Below are positions 1 to 8,256 of a stretch of 52,868 bases of DNA, piece by piece. Numbering within the stretch: position 1 is the first letter of the stretch; each line of letters opens with the position of its first letter. The notes under the pieces were generated by a model that did no database searches, was not told the origin of the DNA, and saw only the letters and a list, made by a program, of their open reading frames with translations. The position numbers and the translations under genes were made by a program. The DNA is from an uncultured Anaerotignum sp. (lineage in GTDB: Bacteria > Bacillota > Clostridia > Lachnospirales > Anaerotignaceae). The stretch is from NCBI RefSeq assembly GCF_905212195.1, contig NZ_CAJMDQ010000006.1, positions 1 to 52,868 on the forward strand. The letters run 5' to 3'.

Positions 1-310
1 CACGGCCGATGGAAGAAGCACCGAACAGCATGATTTCGGGATCGAATTTTTTGATGATTTCTGTAACAGCTTTTGTATAAGGTTCTGTTACATATTCTTT
101 CAGGTAAGGATGGTCAACCAGGATTACCTTGTCTGCGCCATAGTGGTACAGTTTGTCAACTTCGCCTTCGATACCGCTGCCCAGCAGGACTGCATATACA
201 TCATCTTTCAGATCTGCTTTCAGTCTTGTAGCTTCGCCGATCAGTTCCAGACCTACGTTCTGAACCTTACCGCTTCTTTGTTCAACTACTACATAAATAC
301 CATTACTCAT
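1..310 (-). CDS. etfA: Electron transfer flavoprotein alpha subunit, N-terminal part (cut by window edge)
   Basis: Only the first 103 codons are inside the window; the C-terminal FAD-binding domain lies beyond position 1. EtfA forms a heterodimer with EtfB and carries electrons to or from the acyl-CoA dehydrogenase encoded just upstream. The visible part opens with the usual beta strand (MSNGIYVVVEQRSGKVQ) followed by the GEATRLKADL helix and a VDHPYLKEYVTEPY segment typical of the family. ATG at 310 is preceded by AAGGAGG at 321-327. It is third in the order acd-etfB-etfA, 109 nt after etfB and presumably co-transcribed. The truncation is an edge effect, not a broken gene. Confidence 0.93.
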   Translation of the reverse strand, partial: MSNGIYVVVEQRSGKVQNVGLELIGEATRLKADLKDDVYAVLLGSGIEGEVDKLYHYGADKVILVDHPYLKEYVTEPYTKAVTEIIKKFDPEIMLFGASSIGR

Positions 311-419
311 TGTAGGGTTTCCTCCTTATATTCCAAATTTTCGTATTAGCTTCTTTTTCAGCAGAAACAGCGTTTTTCTGCTTCTTTCCGTCCTTAACAA
401 ACGGATCCGCAAGCATTCA

Positions 420-1211
420 TCAGATGATGAATTTTTCTTCCAGTTTAGCAACGATTGCTTTAACAGCTTCGTCTGCGGACAGGTCTTTCAGGATTGTACC
501 AGCGCCTTTTACTTCTTTTGTGAAGGACTGATATACGTTTGTAGGGGAACCCTTCAAGCCGATCATATCCAGTTCCAGGCCATCTTTCAGAGCTTCGAAG
601 TCCAGAATCTTGATTTCTTTTTCGTAAGCTTCTACGATACCTCTAACTGTCATGTATCTAGGTGTTGCCAGTTCTGCGATAGCTGTCAGCAGGCAAGGAG
701 TTTTGATTTTGATGATGTGGTAGCCATCTTCGAACTGTCTTCTAACTACTACATAATCTTCTGTAGCTTCTTTGATTTCTTCAACATAAGAAACCTGAGG
801 AACATGCAGTTTTTCAGCAATCTGAGGACCAACCTGAGCTGTGTCACCGTCGATTGCCTGACGACCTGTGATGATCAGATCGTAACCGATTTTCTTCAGA
901 GCAGCTGCCAGGATACCGGATGTAGCGTATGTATCGGAACCACCGAATTCTCTGCCGGAAACCAGGATAGCTTCGTCACAACCCATAGCCAGAGCTTCTC
1001 TCAGAGCAACGTCTGCCTGAGGGGGGCCCATGGATACAACTGTAACTGTGCCGCCCAGCTGTTCTTTCAGAGTCAGAGCAGCTTCGATACCTGTTTTGTC
1101 GTCGTGGTTGATAATAGAGGGAACACCGTCACGGATCAGAGTGCCGGTTTTAGGATCAATTTTAACTTCAACTGTATCTGGTACTTGTTTAATGCATACA
1201 ACGATTTTCAT
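420..1211 (-). CDS. etfB: Electron transfer flavoprotein beta subunit
   Basis: The 263-residue product has the normal length for EtfB, which binds AMP (or a second FAD in bifurcating forms) and pairs with EtfA. It opens with MKIVVCIKQVPDT, the classical EtfB start, and carries the DGDTAQVGPQIAE signature near residue 120 and a TPRYM motif near residue 190. ATG at 1211 has AAGGAG at 1219-1224. It sits 66 nt downstream of acd and upstream of etfA, the order found in butyryl-CoA dehydrogenase/Etf complexes and also in the acryloyl-CoA reductase AcrCBA of Anaerotignum propionicum. Which of the two this is cannot be decided from sequence alone. Confidence 0.95.
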   Translation of the reverse strand: MKIVVCIKQVPDTVEVKIDPKTGTLIRDGVPSIINHDDKTGIEAALTLKEQLGGTVTVVSMGPPQADVALREALAMGCDEAILVSGREFGGSDTYATSGILAAALKKIGYDLIITGRQAIDGDTAQVGPQIAEKLHVPQVSYVEEIKEATEDYVVVRRQFEDGYHIIKIKTPCLLTAIAELATPRYMTVRGIVEAYEKEIKILDFEALKDGLELDMIGLKGSPTNVYQSFTKEVKGAGTILKDLSADEAVKAIVAKLEEKFII

Positions 1212-1277
1212 TATAGTTCTCCTTCCAAAATATTAGTAATTTAGCTTCGTCATCTAAATTTGAGAATGTCTACTAGA

Positions 1278-2417
1278 TCAAACCTTCATGGAGCCGGAGA
1301 TGATCATCTTCATAGCTTCGTTTGTACCTTCGTAGATTTCTGTGATTTTAGCGTCACGCATAGCTCTTTCAACGGGATATTCACGGCAGTAACCGTAACC
1401 ACCGAACAGCTGTACGCACTGTCTTGTAACTTCGTTTGCTACATCAGATGCGAAGTATTTGCACATAGCAGCATAAGGAGCGTAGTTGCCATGGTTGTCT
1501 TTTTCAGTAGCAGCTCTCCATACCATCAGTCTAGCAGCATCAACTTTTGTCTGGCATTCAGCAAGTTTGAACTGTGTATTCTGATATTTACCGATGGGTT
1601 TGCCACCCTGTTTTCTTTCTTTAACATATTTCAGTGTTTCGTCAATAGCACCCTGTGCGATACCTACGGACTGAGCACCGATACCGATACGGCCGCCGCC
1701 CAGAGCTGTCATAGCGATCTTGTAGCCCTGACCTTCTTTGCCCAGCAGGTTTTCTTTGGGAACTCTTACGTTTTCATAGATTACTTCACAGTTGGAAGCA
1801 GCTCTGATACCCATACGTTCGATGTTGGGACCAACTGTCAGACCTTCGTAGCCTCTTTCTACGATGAAAGCGGACATACCTTTAGGGCCTTTGGATTTGT
1901 CTGTCAGAGCGAATACGATGAAGATATCAGCAAAACCGGAGTTTGTTGTGAACATCTTTGTACCGTTCAGTACATAGTAGTCGCCATCCAGTGTAGCTTC
2001 TGTACGTACGCCAGCAGCGTCTGTACCAGCACCGGGTTCTGTCAGACCGAAGCAGCCGATCTTGGAACCGTCAACCAGAGGTCTCAGATATTTCTGTTTC
2101 TGTTCTTCTGTACCAAATTCATTGATACAAGGGCAGCAAAGAGATGTATGTACGGACAGTGTGATACCTGTGGAAGCATCAACTTTGGACATTTCTTCCA
2201 TGCACAGTGTGTATGTCAGAACGTCTGCACCCTGACCGCCATATTCTCTGGAATAAGGAATACCGAACGCACCGATTTTCTGCAATTTCTGCAGCAGTTC
2301 AGCAGAGTATTCTTCTTTTTCGTCCATGTCCTTTGCGATGGGTTTAACTTCTGTTTCAGCAAATTTTCTGAACAACTCTTGCTGAAGCATCTGAGTTTTT
2401 GTCAATTTGAAATCCAT
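1278..2417 (-). CDS. Short-chain acyl-CoA dehydrogenase (butyryl-CoA dehydrogenase or acryloyl-CoA reductase type)
   Basis: A 379-residue flavoprotein that reduces an enoyl-CoA or oxidises an acyl-CoA, passing electrons through the EtfAB encoded downstream. Seen in order: N-terminal helical domain, IPYSREYGGQG near residue 55, FAD-binding CFGLTEPGAGTDAAG near 125, middle beta domain with GTKMFTTNSGFAD, C-terminal helical domain with QLFGGYGYCREYPVER and the catalytic base motif YEGTNE. ATG at 2417 has AGGAGG upstream. No crt, hbd or thl gene lies beside it, unlike a classical butyrate operon, so an AcrC-like propionyl/acryloyl-CoA role is a real alternative to bcd. A promoter is visible at 2571-2600. 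Confidence 0.92.
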   Translation of the reverse strand: MDFKLTKTQMLQQELFRKFAETEVKPIAKDMDEKEEYSAELLQKLQKIGAFGIPYSREYGGQGADVLTYTLCMEEMSKVDASTGITLSVHTSLCCPCINEFGTEEQKQKYLRPLVDGSKIGCFGLTEPGAGTDAAGVRTEATLDGDYYVLNGTKMFTTNSGFADIFIVFALTDKSKGPKGMSAFIVERGYEGLTVGPNIERMGIRAASNCEVIYENVRVPKENLLGKEGQGYKIAMTALGGGRIGIGAQSVGIAQGAIDETLKYVKERKQGGKPIGKYQNTQFKLAECQTKVDAARLMVWRAATEKDNHGNYAPYAAMCKYFASDVANEVTRQCVQLFGGYGYCREYPVERAMRDAKITEIYEGTNEAMKMIISGSMKV

Positions 2418-2570
2418 TTAATATTCCTCCTATTTTTTAATAAATTTAAAGCAACCGTCCTTGCGCCCCGGTCGCTTTATAAAAACAACCTACATCCGAC
2501 GCTGCCGTCATGAAGTCCACATTCACTTTTTTGCATCTCGACAGAAAAGCATTTGTGCGCTTCTAAAAGA

Positions 2571-2600
2571 ACTATACCATTTTTGTCTAAAAATTGTCAA
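2571..2600 (-). promoter_or_regulatory. Sigma-A promoter of acd-etfBA
   Basis: On the minus strand -35 TTGACA (2600-2595), an 18-nt spacer and -10 TATAGT (2576-2571), with a TG one base upstream of the -10. Expected start near 2564, giving a leader of about 147 nt before acd. Confidence 0.75.
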
Positions 2601-3284
2601 CATCTTTGTCGATTAAATATTAGATAAAAAACGGTCACAATTTATGGTAATACCGACAGTTCTCACTGTCTTTTCGCCACAAAAAAACCAACAAAAATCC
2701 ATGGTTCTTCCGGCCTCTTCCTTTCGCCTCTTTTACCCAAATTCTCCTGCCTTCAGCCACGATCGCTTCTTGATTTCTCCGGAAAATGTCCGTTCCATGG
2801 ATCTGTGAATGGCAAAGAAACCTTTGTTCTTCTCAATACTTTGTATGCGAAATATACTGCCGAAAAAATAACACACTGCCTGCTGATTTTGTGTGTTCCT
2901 TGTCTTTTTGCTTAACCATACTTTACACTATTGTCTTTTCTCTGTCAATATCCCCACCGCCTCTAACATGGTTTTCGCCCTCTTGTTGTCATACAAGCAT
3001 TGTGTACTTTTCATAACGAACATCCCTTGCTTTTTCCTTCTTTTCCCAAACTTTTGGGCTTTTTCCCTTTTTTTAGGTAAAAAACAACCCTTTTTCTCTT
3101 CCTCAAATGGACTTCTCCACTGCCATGAACCGTACTTATCACATTTTTTCGCACCATCATATTTTTGTGAAAAATTACGCTAAATATCCTTCTGCCCCAA
3201 TTTCCCTTTTTTGTCTATTCTTCCGAAACAGAAAATATTTCTTTTCGTCATTCCGTTCCCATTTCTTCCTTAATATAGCAGCAC
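2601..3284. other. Long non-coding stretch upstream of the acd promoter
   Basis: About 680 nt between the acd promoter and the tuf terminator without a credible gene. The plus strand is strongly pyrimidine-rich, so its short ORFs are Phe/Ser/Leu-rich and lack ribosome binding sites. A small hairpin (GACAGT/ACTGTC) lies near 2656-2671. I recognise no RNA family here. Confidence 0.6.
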
Positions 3285-3317
3285 AAAAAAAGGAGTATCC
3301 CTAAGGATACTCCTTTT
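3285..3317 (-). terminator. tuf terminator
   Basis: A 13-bp perfect stem (3288-3300 with 3305-3317, containing GGAGTATCC) and a 4-nt loop; read on the minus strand it is followed by a run of T. It starts 24 nt after the tuf stop. Confidence 0.9.
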
Positions 3318-3340
3318 GCATTTACCGTATGAAGTCGAAA

Positions 3341-4534
3341 TTATTCGATGATTTCTACTACGGAACCTGCACCTACTGTTCTACCACCTTCACGGATAGC
3401 GAAACGCAGACCCTGGTTCATAGCAACGGGTGTGATCAGTTCGATTGTCATTTCAACGTTGTCGCCAGGCATGCACATTTCGATACCTTCAGGAAGGTTG
3501 ATAACGCCTGTAACGTCTGTTGTTCTGAAGTAGAACTGAGGTCTGTAGTTGTTGAAGAAAGGTGTATGACGACCACCTTCTTCTTTGCTCAGAACGTAAA
3601 CCTGTGCTTTGAATTTTGTATGAGGTGTGATGGAACCGGGTTTAGCCAGAACCTGACCTCTTTCGATTTCGTTTCTCTGAACACCACGCAGCAGAACACC
3701 GATGTTGTCACCAGCTTCAGCCTGATCCAGCAGTTTTCTGAACATTTCTACGCCAGTTACAACTACTTTTCTGATTTCGTCTGTCAGACCAACGATTTCA
3801 ACTTCGTCCTGTACTTTAACAACGCCTCTTTCAACTCTACCTGTAGCAACTGTACCACGGCCTGTGATGGAGAATACGTCTTCGACGGGCATCAGGAAAG
3901 GTTTGTCTGTGTCACGTTCGGGTTCGGGAATGTAGGATTCGATTGCATCGAACAGTTCCAGAATCTTGTCGCCCCAAGGACCAGCGGGATCCTGCAGAGC
4001 CTGGAATGCGGAACCTCTGATGATGGGAATATCATCACCGGGGAATTCATATTCGTTCAGCAGTTCTCTGATTTCCATTTCAACCAGATCCAGCAGTTCT
4101 TCGTCTTCAACCATGTCGCATTTGTTCATGAATACAACAATGTAAGGTACGCCTACCTGACGGGACAGCAGGATGTGTTCTCTTGTCTGAGCCATAGGAC
4201 CGTCTGTAGCAGCTACTACCAGGATAGCGCCGTCCATCTGAGCAGCACCTGTGATCATGTTTTTAACATAGTCAGCGTGACCCGGGCAGTCAACGTGTGC
4301 ATAGTGTCTTGTAGGTGTTTCGTATTCAACGTGAGCTGTGGAAATTGTGATACCACGTTCTCTTTCTTCGGGAGCTTTGTCGATGTTTTCGAAAGCAACT
4401 GCTTCACCGATCTGATATCTTTCATGCAGTGTTTTTGTGATAGCTGCAGTCAGAGTTGTTTTACCATGGTCAACGTGACCGATAGTACCAATATTCATAT
4501 GAGGTTTGGTTCTTTCAAATTTCTGTTTTGCCAT
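3341..4534 (-). CDS. tuf: Elongation factor Tu
   Basis: The 397-residue GTPase delivers aminoacyl-tRNA to the ribosome. Motifs: G1 GHVDHGKTT, G3 DCPGHADY, G4 NKCDMV, followed by two beta-barrel domains ending in GGRTVGAGSVVEI. The open frame extends 15 codons further upstream, but ATG at 4534 is chosen because the family starts MAKQKFERTKPH and because AAGGAGGATA lies just upstream (4543-4552). It follows fusA by 139 nt but has its own promoter (4612-4640) and terminator, so it can be transcribed alone. Codon use is that of a very highly expressed gene. Confidence 0.98.
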   Translation of the reverse strand: MAKQKFERTKPHMNIGTIGHVDHGKTTLTAAITKTLHERYQIGEAVAFENIDKAPEERERGITISTAHVEYETPTRHYAHVDCPGHADYVKNMITGAAQMDGAILVVAATDGPMAQTREHILLSRQVGVPYIVVFMNKCDMVEDEELLDLVEMEIRELLNEYEFPGDDIPIIRGSAFQALQDPAGPWGDKILELFDAIESYIPEPERDTDKPFLMPVEDVFSITGRGTVATGRVERGVVKVQDEVEIVGLTDEIRKVVVTGVEMFRKLLDQAEAGDNIGVLLRGVQRNEIERGQVLAKPGSITPHTKFKAQVYVLSKEEGGRHTPFFNNYRPQFYFRTTDVTGVINLPEGIEMCMPGDNVEMTIELITPVAMNQGLRFAIREGGRTVGAGSVVEIIE

Positions 4535-4611
4535 TTTTAAATATCCTCCTTTAAAATTTACTAAGGCAAATAGATTCATACATTATCGCATAAATGTACC
4601 TATCGTCCTTA

Positions 4612-4640
4612 ATTATATTAAACTTCCGCAGTTTTTGCAA
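4612..4640 (-). promoter_or_regulatory. tuf promoter
   Basis: Minus strand -35 TTGCAA (4640-4635), 17-nt spacer, -10 TATAAT (4617-4612) in the fusA-tuf gap. The element TTGCAAAAAC occurs a second time about 30 nt further upstream, beside another TATAAT (4658-4653). Confidence 0.7.
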
Positions 4641-4673
4641 TACCAAAATACAATTATATTCCGGTTTTTGCAA

Positions 4674-6755
4674 TTATTTTCTGCCTTCCAGAACTTTTTC
4701 CTGAACGGATTTCGGGCAGGGTTCGTAGTGGTCTACTTCCATTACGTAGTTACCACGGCCCTGAGATCTGGAACGCAGGTCTGTGGAGTAACCGAACATT
4801 TCAGCCAGAGGTACGAAGGAGTGAATTACCTGTACGCCGTTTCTAGCTTCCATACCTTCGATACGGCCACGACGGGAGTTGATGTCACCAATAACGTCAC
4901 CCATGTATTCTTCGGGTACTGTTACTGTAACTTTCATGATGGGTTCCAGCAGTACAGCGTCACCTTTTCTCATAGCTTCTTTGAAAGCCATGGAACCAGC
5001 AACCATGAACGCGGTTTCAGAGGAGTCGACTTCATGGTAGGAACCATCGTAAACTTCTGCTCTTACGCCCAGTACGGGATAACCGCCCAGGATACCGCTC
5101 TGCATAGCCTGCTGAATACCTTTGTCGATAGCGGGGATATATTCCTTAGGAATAGAACCACCAACGGTGCTGTTGATGAATTCGTAGTTGTGTTCTGCAT
5201 CTGTAGGGATAGGTGCAAATTTCACTTTACAGTGACCATACTGACCTTTACCACCAGACTGACGAACGAATTTACCTTCAACGTCAACAGCTTTACGGAA
5301 TGTTTCTTTGTAAGCAACCTGAGGAGCACCAACGTTTGCTTCTACTTTGAATTCTCTCAGCAGACGGTCAACGATGATTTCCAGGTGCAGTTCACCCATA
5401 CCGGAGATGATTGTGTCACCGGTTTCGGAGTCTGTGTATGTTTTGAATGTGGGATCTTCTTCTGCCAGTTTTGCCAGAGCGATACCCATTTTGTCTCTAC
5501 CTGCTTTTGTTTTAGGTTCAATTGCAACGGAGATAACGGGTTCAGGGAATACCATGGATTCCAGAATTACTTCGTGATCTTCATCACAGATTGTGTCACC
5601 TGTTGTTGTCAGTTTGAAACCTACTGCAGCCGCAATATCACCGGAGTAAACCTTGTCGATTTCTTCTCTGTGGTTTGCGTGCATCTGCAGGATACGGCCT
5701 ACACGTTCTTTTTTACCCTTTGTAGAGTTGTAAACGTAAGAACCTGCATCCAGTGTACCAGAGTACACACGGAAGAATGCCAGCTTACCAACGAAGGGGT
5801 CATTCATGATCTTGAATGCCAGAGCAGAGAAAGGTTCTTCGTCGGAAGAATGTCTTTCTACTTCTTCGTCTGTTTCGGGATCGATACCTTTGATAGCGGG
5901 GATATCGATGGGAGCAGGCATATATTCGATAACGCCGTCCAGCAGTTTCTGAACGCCTTTGTTTCTGTAAGCGGAACCGCAGAATACGGGAACCAGTTCG
6001 CAGTTGATACATGCTTTACGCAGTGCTGCTTTCAGTTCTTCTTCTGTGATTTCTTCTTCAGCGAAGAATTTTTCCATCAGTTCTTCGTCTGTTTCGCAGA
6101 TTGCTTCGATCATTTTTGCTCTGTATTCTTCAGCTTTATCCAAGTATTCTGCGGGGATGTCTTCTTCGTCGATTTCTTTACCCAGATCATCTTCATAGAT
6201 CAGAGCTTTCATTTTCATCAGGTCGATGATACCAACGAAATCGCTTTCTGCACCGATAGGCAGAGTAACAGCAACAGGTGTGCAACCCAGTCTGTCTACC
6301 ATCATCTGCAGTACATTATAGAAGTTTGCACCCATGATGTCCATTTTGTTAACAAATGCCATTCTGGGTACGTTGTAGTTGTCAGCCTGACGCCATACAG
6401 TTTCGGACTGAGGTTCTACACCGCCTTTTGCGCAGAATACGCAAACGGCACCGTCCAGTACACGCAGGGAACGTTCAACTTCTACTGTGAAGTCAACGTG
6501 ACCTGGTGTGTCAATGATGTTGATTCTGTTACCATTCCACTGACAAGTTGTCGCTGCGGAAGTAATTGTGATACCTCTTTCCTGTTCCTGTTCCATCCAG
6601 TCCATGGTTGCTGTACCTTCGTGGGTATCACCGATTTTGTAGTTACGGCCTGTGTAGAACAGAATACGCTCTGTAAGTGTTGTCTTACCTGCGTCGATGT
6701 GTGCCATGATACCAATATTTCTGGTTTTGGCCAGCGGGAACGCTCTGTTTGCCAC
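4674..6755 (-). CDS. fusA: Elongation factor G
   Basis: A 693-residue ribosomal translocase, full length for EF-G. It has G1 AHIDAGKTTLTERIL near residue 17, G3 DTPGHVDF, G4 NKMD, then domains II-V with GMGELHLEI and a RRGRIEGMEAR segment in domain V. It belongs to the str unit rpsL-rpsG-fusA, 103 nt after rpsG. ATG at 6755 has AGGAGG upstream. It ends in VLEGRK without an extension. Nothing unusual is seen, and no extra fusidic-acid-protection type gene is nearby. Confidence 0.98.
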   Translation of the reverse strand: MANRAFPLAKTRNIGIMAHIDAGKTTLTERILFYTGRNYKIGDTHEGTATMDWMEQEQERGITITSAATTCQWNGNRINIIDTPGHVDFTVEVERSLRVLDGAVCVFCAKGGVEPQSETVWRQADNYNVPRMAFVNKMDIMGANFYNVLQMMVDRLGCTPVAVTLPIGAESDFVGIIDLMKMKALIYEDDLGKEIDEEDIPAEYLDKAEEYRAKMIEAICETDEELMEKFFAEEEITEEELKAALRKACINCELVPVFCGSAYRNKGVQKLLDGVIEYMPAPIDIPAIKGIDPETDEEVERHSSDEEPFSALAFKIMNDPFVGKLAFFRVYSGTLDAGSYVYNSTKGKKERVGRILQMHANHREEIDKVYSGDIAAAVGFKLTTTGDTICDEDHEVILESMVFPEPVISVAIEPKTKAGRDKMGIALAKLAEEDPTFKTYTDSETGDTIISGMGELHLEIIVDRLLREFKVEANVGAPQVAYKETFRKAVDVEGKFVRQSGGKGQYGHCKVKFAPIPTDAEHNYEFINSTVGGSIPKEYIPAIDKGIQQAMQSGILGGYPVLGVRAEVYDGSYHEVDSSETAFMVAGSMAFKEAMRKGDAVLLEPIMKVTVTVPEEYMGDVIGDINSRRGRIEGMEARNGVQVIHSFVPLAEMFGYSTDLRSRSQGRGNYVMEVDHYEPCPKSVQEKVLEGRK

Positions 6756-6858
6756 GCTTACTCCTCCTTCGTGTCATACTAAAATCGGGCAATACCCGAA
6801 AAAACTGCCAATCAGTCTTTTCGGGCTTGCCTTGATCCATAAGTTTCTTAGTTTAAAA

Positions 6859-7329
6859 TTACCATTTGAAATGAGAGAAAGCTTTGTTTGCTTCTGCCAT
6901 TTTGTGTGTTTCGTCTTTTTTCTTGCAAGCGCCGCCAGCATTGTTCAGCGCGTCCATGATTTCTGCTGCCAGACGATCTACCATTGTTTTTTCGCCACGT
7001 TTTCTAGCGTAAACTGTCAGCCATCTCAGACCCAGAGTCTGTCTTCTTTCAGGTCTGATTTCCATGGGAACCTGGTAAGTAGCACCACCAACACGGCGAG
7101 CTTTAACTTCCAGTACGGGCATGATATTGCCCAGTGCTTCTTCAAATGCTTCCAGGGGTTCTTTACCTGTTTTTTCTGCTACTTTGTCGAATGCACCATA
7201 AACGATTTTTTCAGCAACACCTTTCTTGCCGTCCAGCATAATGCTGTTGATCAGCTTTGTAACCAGCTTGCTGTTGTAAATAGGGTCTGCTAAAACCTCT
7301 CTTTTTGCAACATGTCCTTTTCTTGGCAC
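6859..7329 (-). CDS. rpsG: Small ribosomal subunit protein uS7
   Basis: A 156-residue primary 16S rRNA binding protein of the 30S head. It starts MPRKGHVAKREVLADP and carries the family signature DPIYNSKLVTKLINSIM, followed by GGATYQVPMEIRPERR near residue 82. It lies between rpsL and fusA in conserved order, 158 nt after rpsL. ATG at 7329 has GGAGG upstream (7340-7345). The usual length for bacteria is about 156 residues. In other bacteria S7 represses the str operon by binding the intergenic mRNA; whether the rpsL-rpsG gap here folds that way was not tested. Confidence 0.97.
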   Translation of the reverse strand: MPRKGHVAKREVLADPIYNSKLVTKLINSIMLDGKKGVAEKIVYGAFDKVAEKTGKEPLEAFEEALGNIMPVLEVKARRVGGATYQVPMEIRPERRQTLGLRWLTVYARKRGEKTMVDRLAAEIMDALNNAGGACKKKDETHKMAEANKAFSHFKW

Positions 7330-7487
7330 GATTCTTCCCTCCTTAATGAATAATGATATTCTCGGTACTTCACAGGACTTTTCGCCTGTGTTTTCATGCC
7401 TTATCTCTCAACTTATATCCGTCCTTCTAAGCAATCGCAGATTGTATTGATTGGTATAAGGCATTTCTTCTTTTTACGATGATTGAA

Positions 7488-7910
7488 TTACTTCTTGGAT
7501 GCTTTAGGGCGTTTAGCGCCGTATTTGGAACGCGCCTGCATTCTGTTTGCAACCCCTGCTGTATCCAGTGTACCTCTGATGATGTGGTAACGTACACCAG
7601 GCAGGTCTTTTACTCTACCGCCTCTGATCAGAACAACGGAGTGTTCCTGCAGGTTGTGACCTTCACCGGGGATGTAAGCTGTTACTTCAATCCCGTTGGA
7701 AAGACGTACTCTGGCGATCTTTCTCAAAGCGGAGTTAGGTTTTTTAGGTGTAGAAGTTTTTACTGCTGTGCAAACACCGCGTTTCTGAGGAGAAGAAACA
7801 TCAGTTGCTTTCTTCTGCAGAGAGTTCAGGCCTTTCTGCAAAGCGGGTGCTGTGGATTTTTTCTCAACAGTCTGTCTGCCTTTTCTTACTAACTGGTTAA
7901 ACGTTGGCAT
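7488..7910 (-). CDS. rpsL: Small ribosomal subunit protein uS12
   Basis: A 140-residue protein of the decoding centre. The TPKKPNSALRK and PGEGHNLQEHS motifs are present, with lysines at the two positions (K43 and K88 in E. coli numbering) whose changes give streptomycin resistance, so the sequence looks drug-sensitive wild type. ATG at 7910 is preceded by AGGAGGTGC. It is the first gene of the str unit, transcribed from the promoter at 8025-8053. The small L7Ae-like gene (ybxF) that sits between rpoC and rpsL in Bacillus is absent here. Confidence 0.97.
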   Translation of the reverse strand: MPTFNQLVRKGRQTVEKKSTAPALQKGLNSLQKKATDVSSPQKRGVCTAVKTSTPKKPNSALRKIARVRLSNGIEVTAYIPGEGHNLQEHSVVLIRGGRVKDLPGVRYHIIRGTLDTAGVANRMQARSKYGAKRPKASKK

Positions 7911-8024
7911 TAAAATGCACCTCCTTATAGAATCTCATACGTTCTGCTCTTGCATTATTTCAGTATGCTTTATGTCGCGTCTTAGAAGCCGCTTAGAAAA
8001 CTTCCAGCCCGCAGACACTAGAAA

Positions 8025-8053
8025 ATTTTATCACCCAAAAAATCAAAAGTCAA
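8025..8053 (-). promoter_or_regulatory. Promoter of rpsL-rpsG-fusA
   Basis: Minus strand -35 TTGACT (8053-8048), 17-nt spacer, -10 TAAAAT (8030-8025) with an extended TGA just upstream. It makes the str genes independent of rpoBC read-through. Confidence 0.8.
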
Positions 8054-8193
8054 TACCCTTTTCCCCTGAAAACCCTTGATTTTACGCAGATTTTACCCTT
8101 TTCGGCTTTGTATACAAAAAATCTCTGCAAAACACCGCATTTCACCGACAAAATCCCCGAAAGCCTTTGTTTTCGGCGCTTTACGCTGCTAAC

Positions 8194-8236
8194 GCAAAAA
8201 AATGGATACAACCCATTGGGGATTGTATCCATTTTG
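8194..8236 (-). terminator. rpoC terminator
   Basis: A 13-bp stem (8199-8211 with 8223-8235, core ATGGATACAA) followed on the minus strand by a T run. It begins about 20 nt beyond the rpoC stop. Confidence 0.88.
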
Positions 8237-8256
8237 CTCATTTTCTATACGCCATC

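Noticed and set aside
2786..3304. Several plus-strand ORFs of 65-96 codons between acd and tuf
   Set aside because: They are Phe/Ser/Leu-rich, lie in pyrimidine-rich non-coding DNA, overlap each other and have no ribosome binding site.
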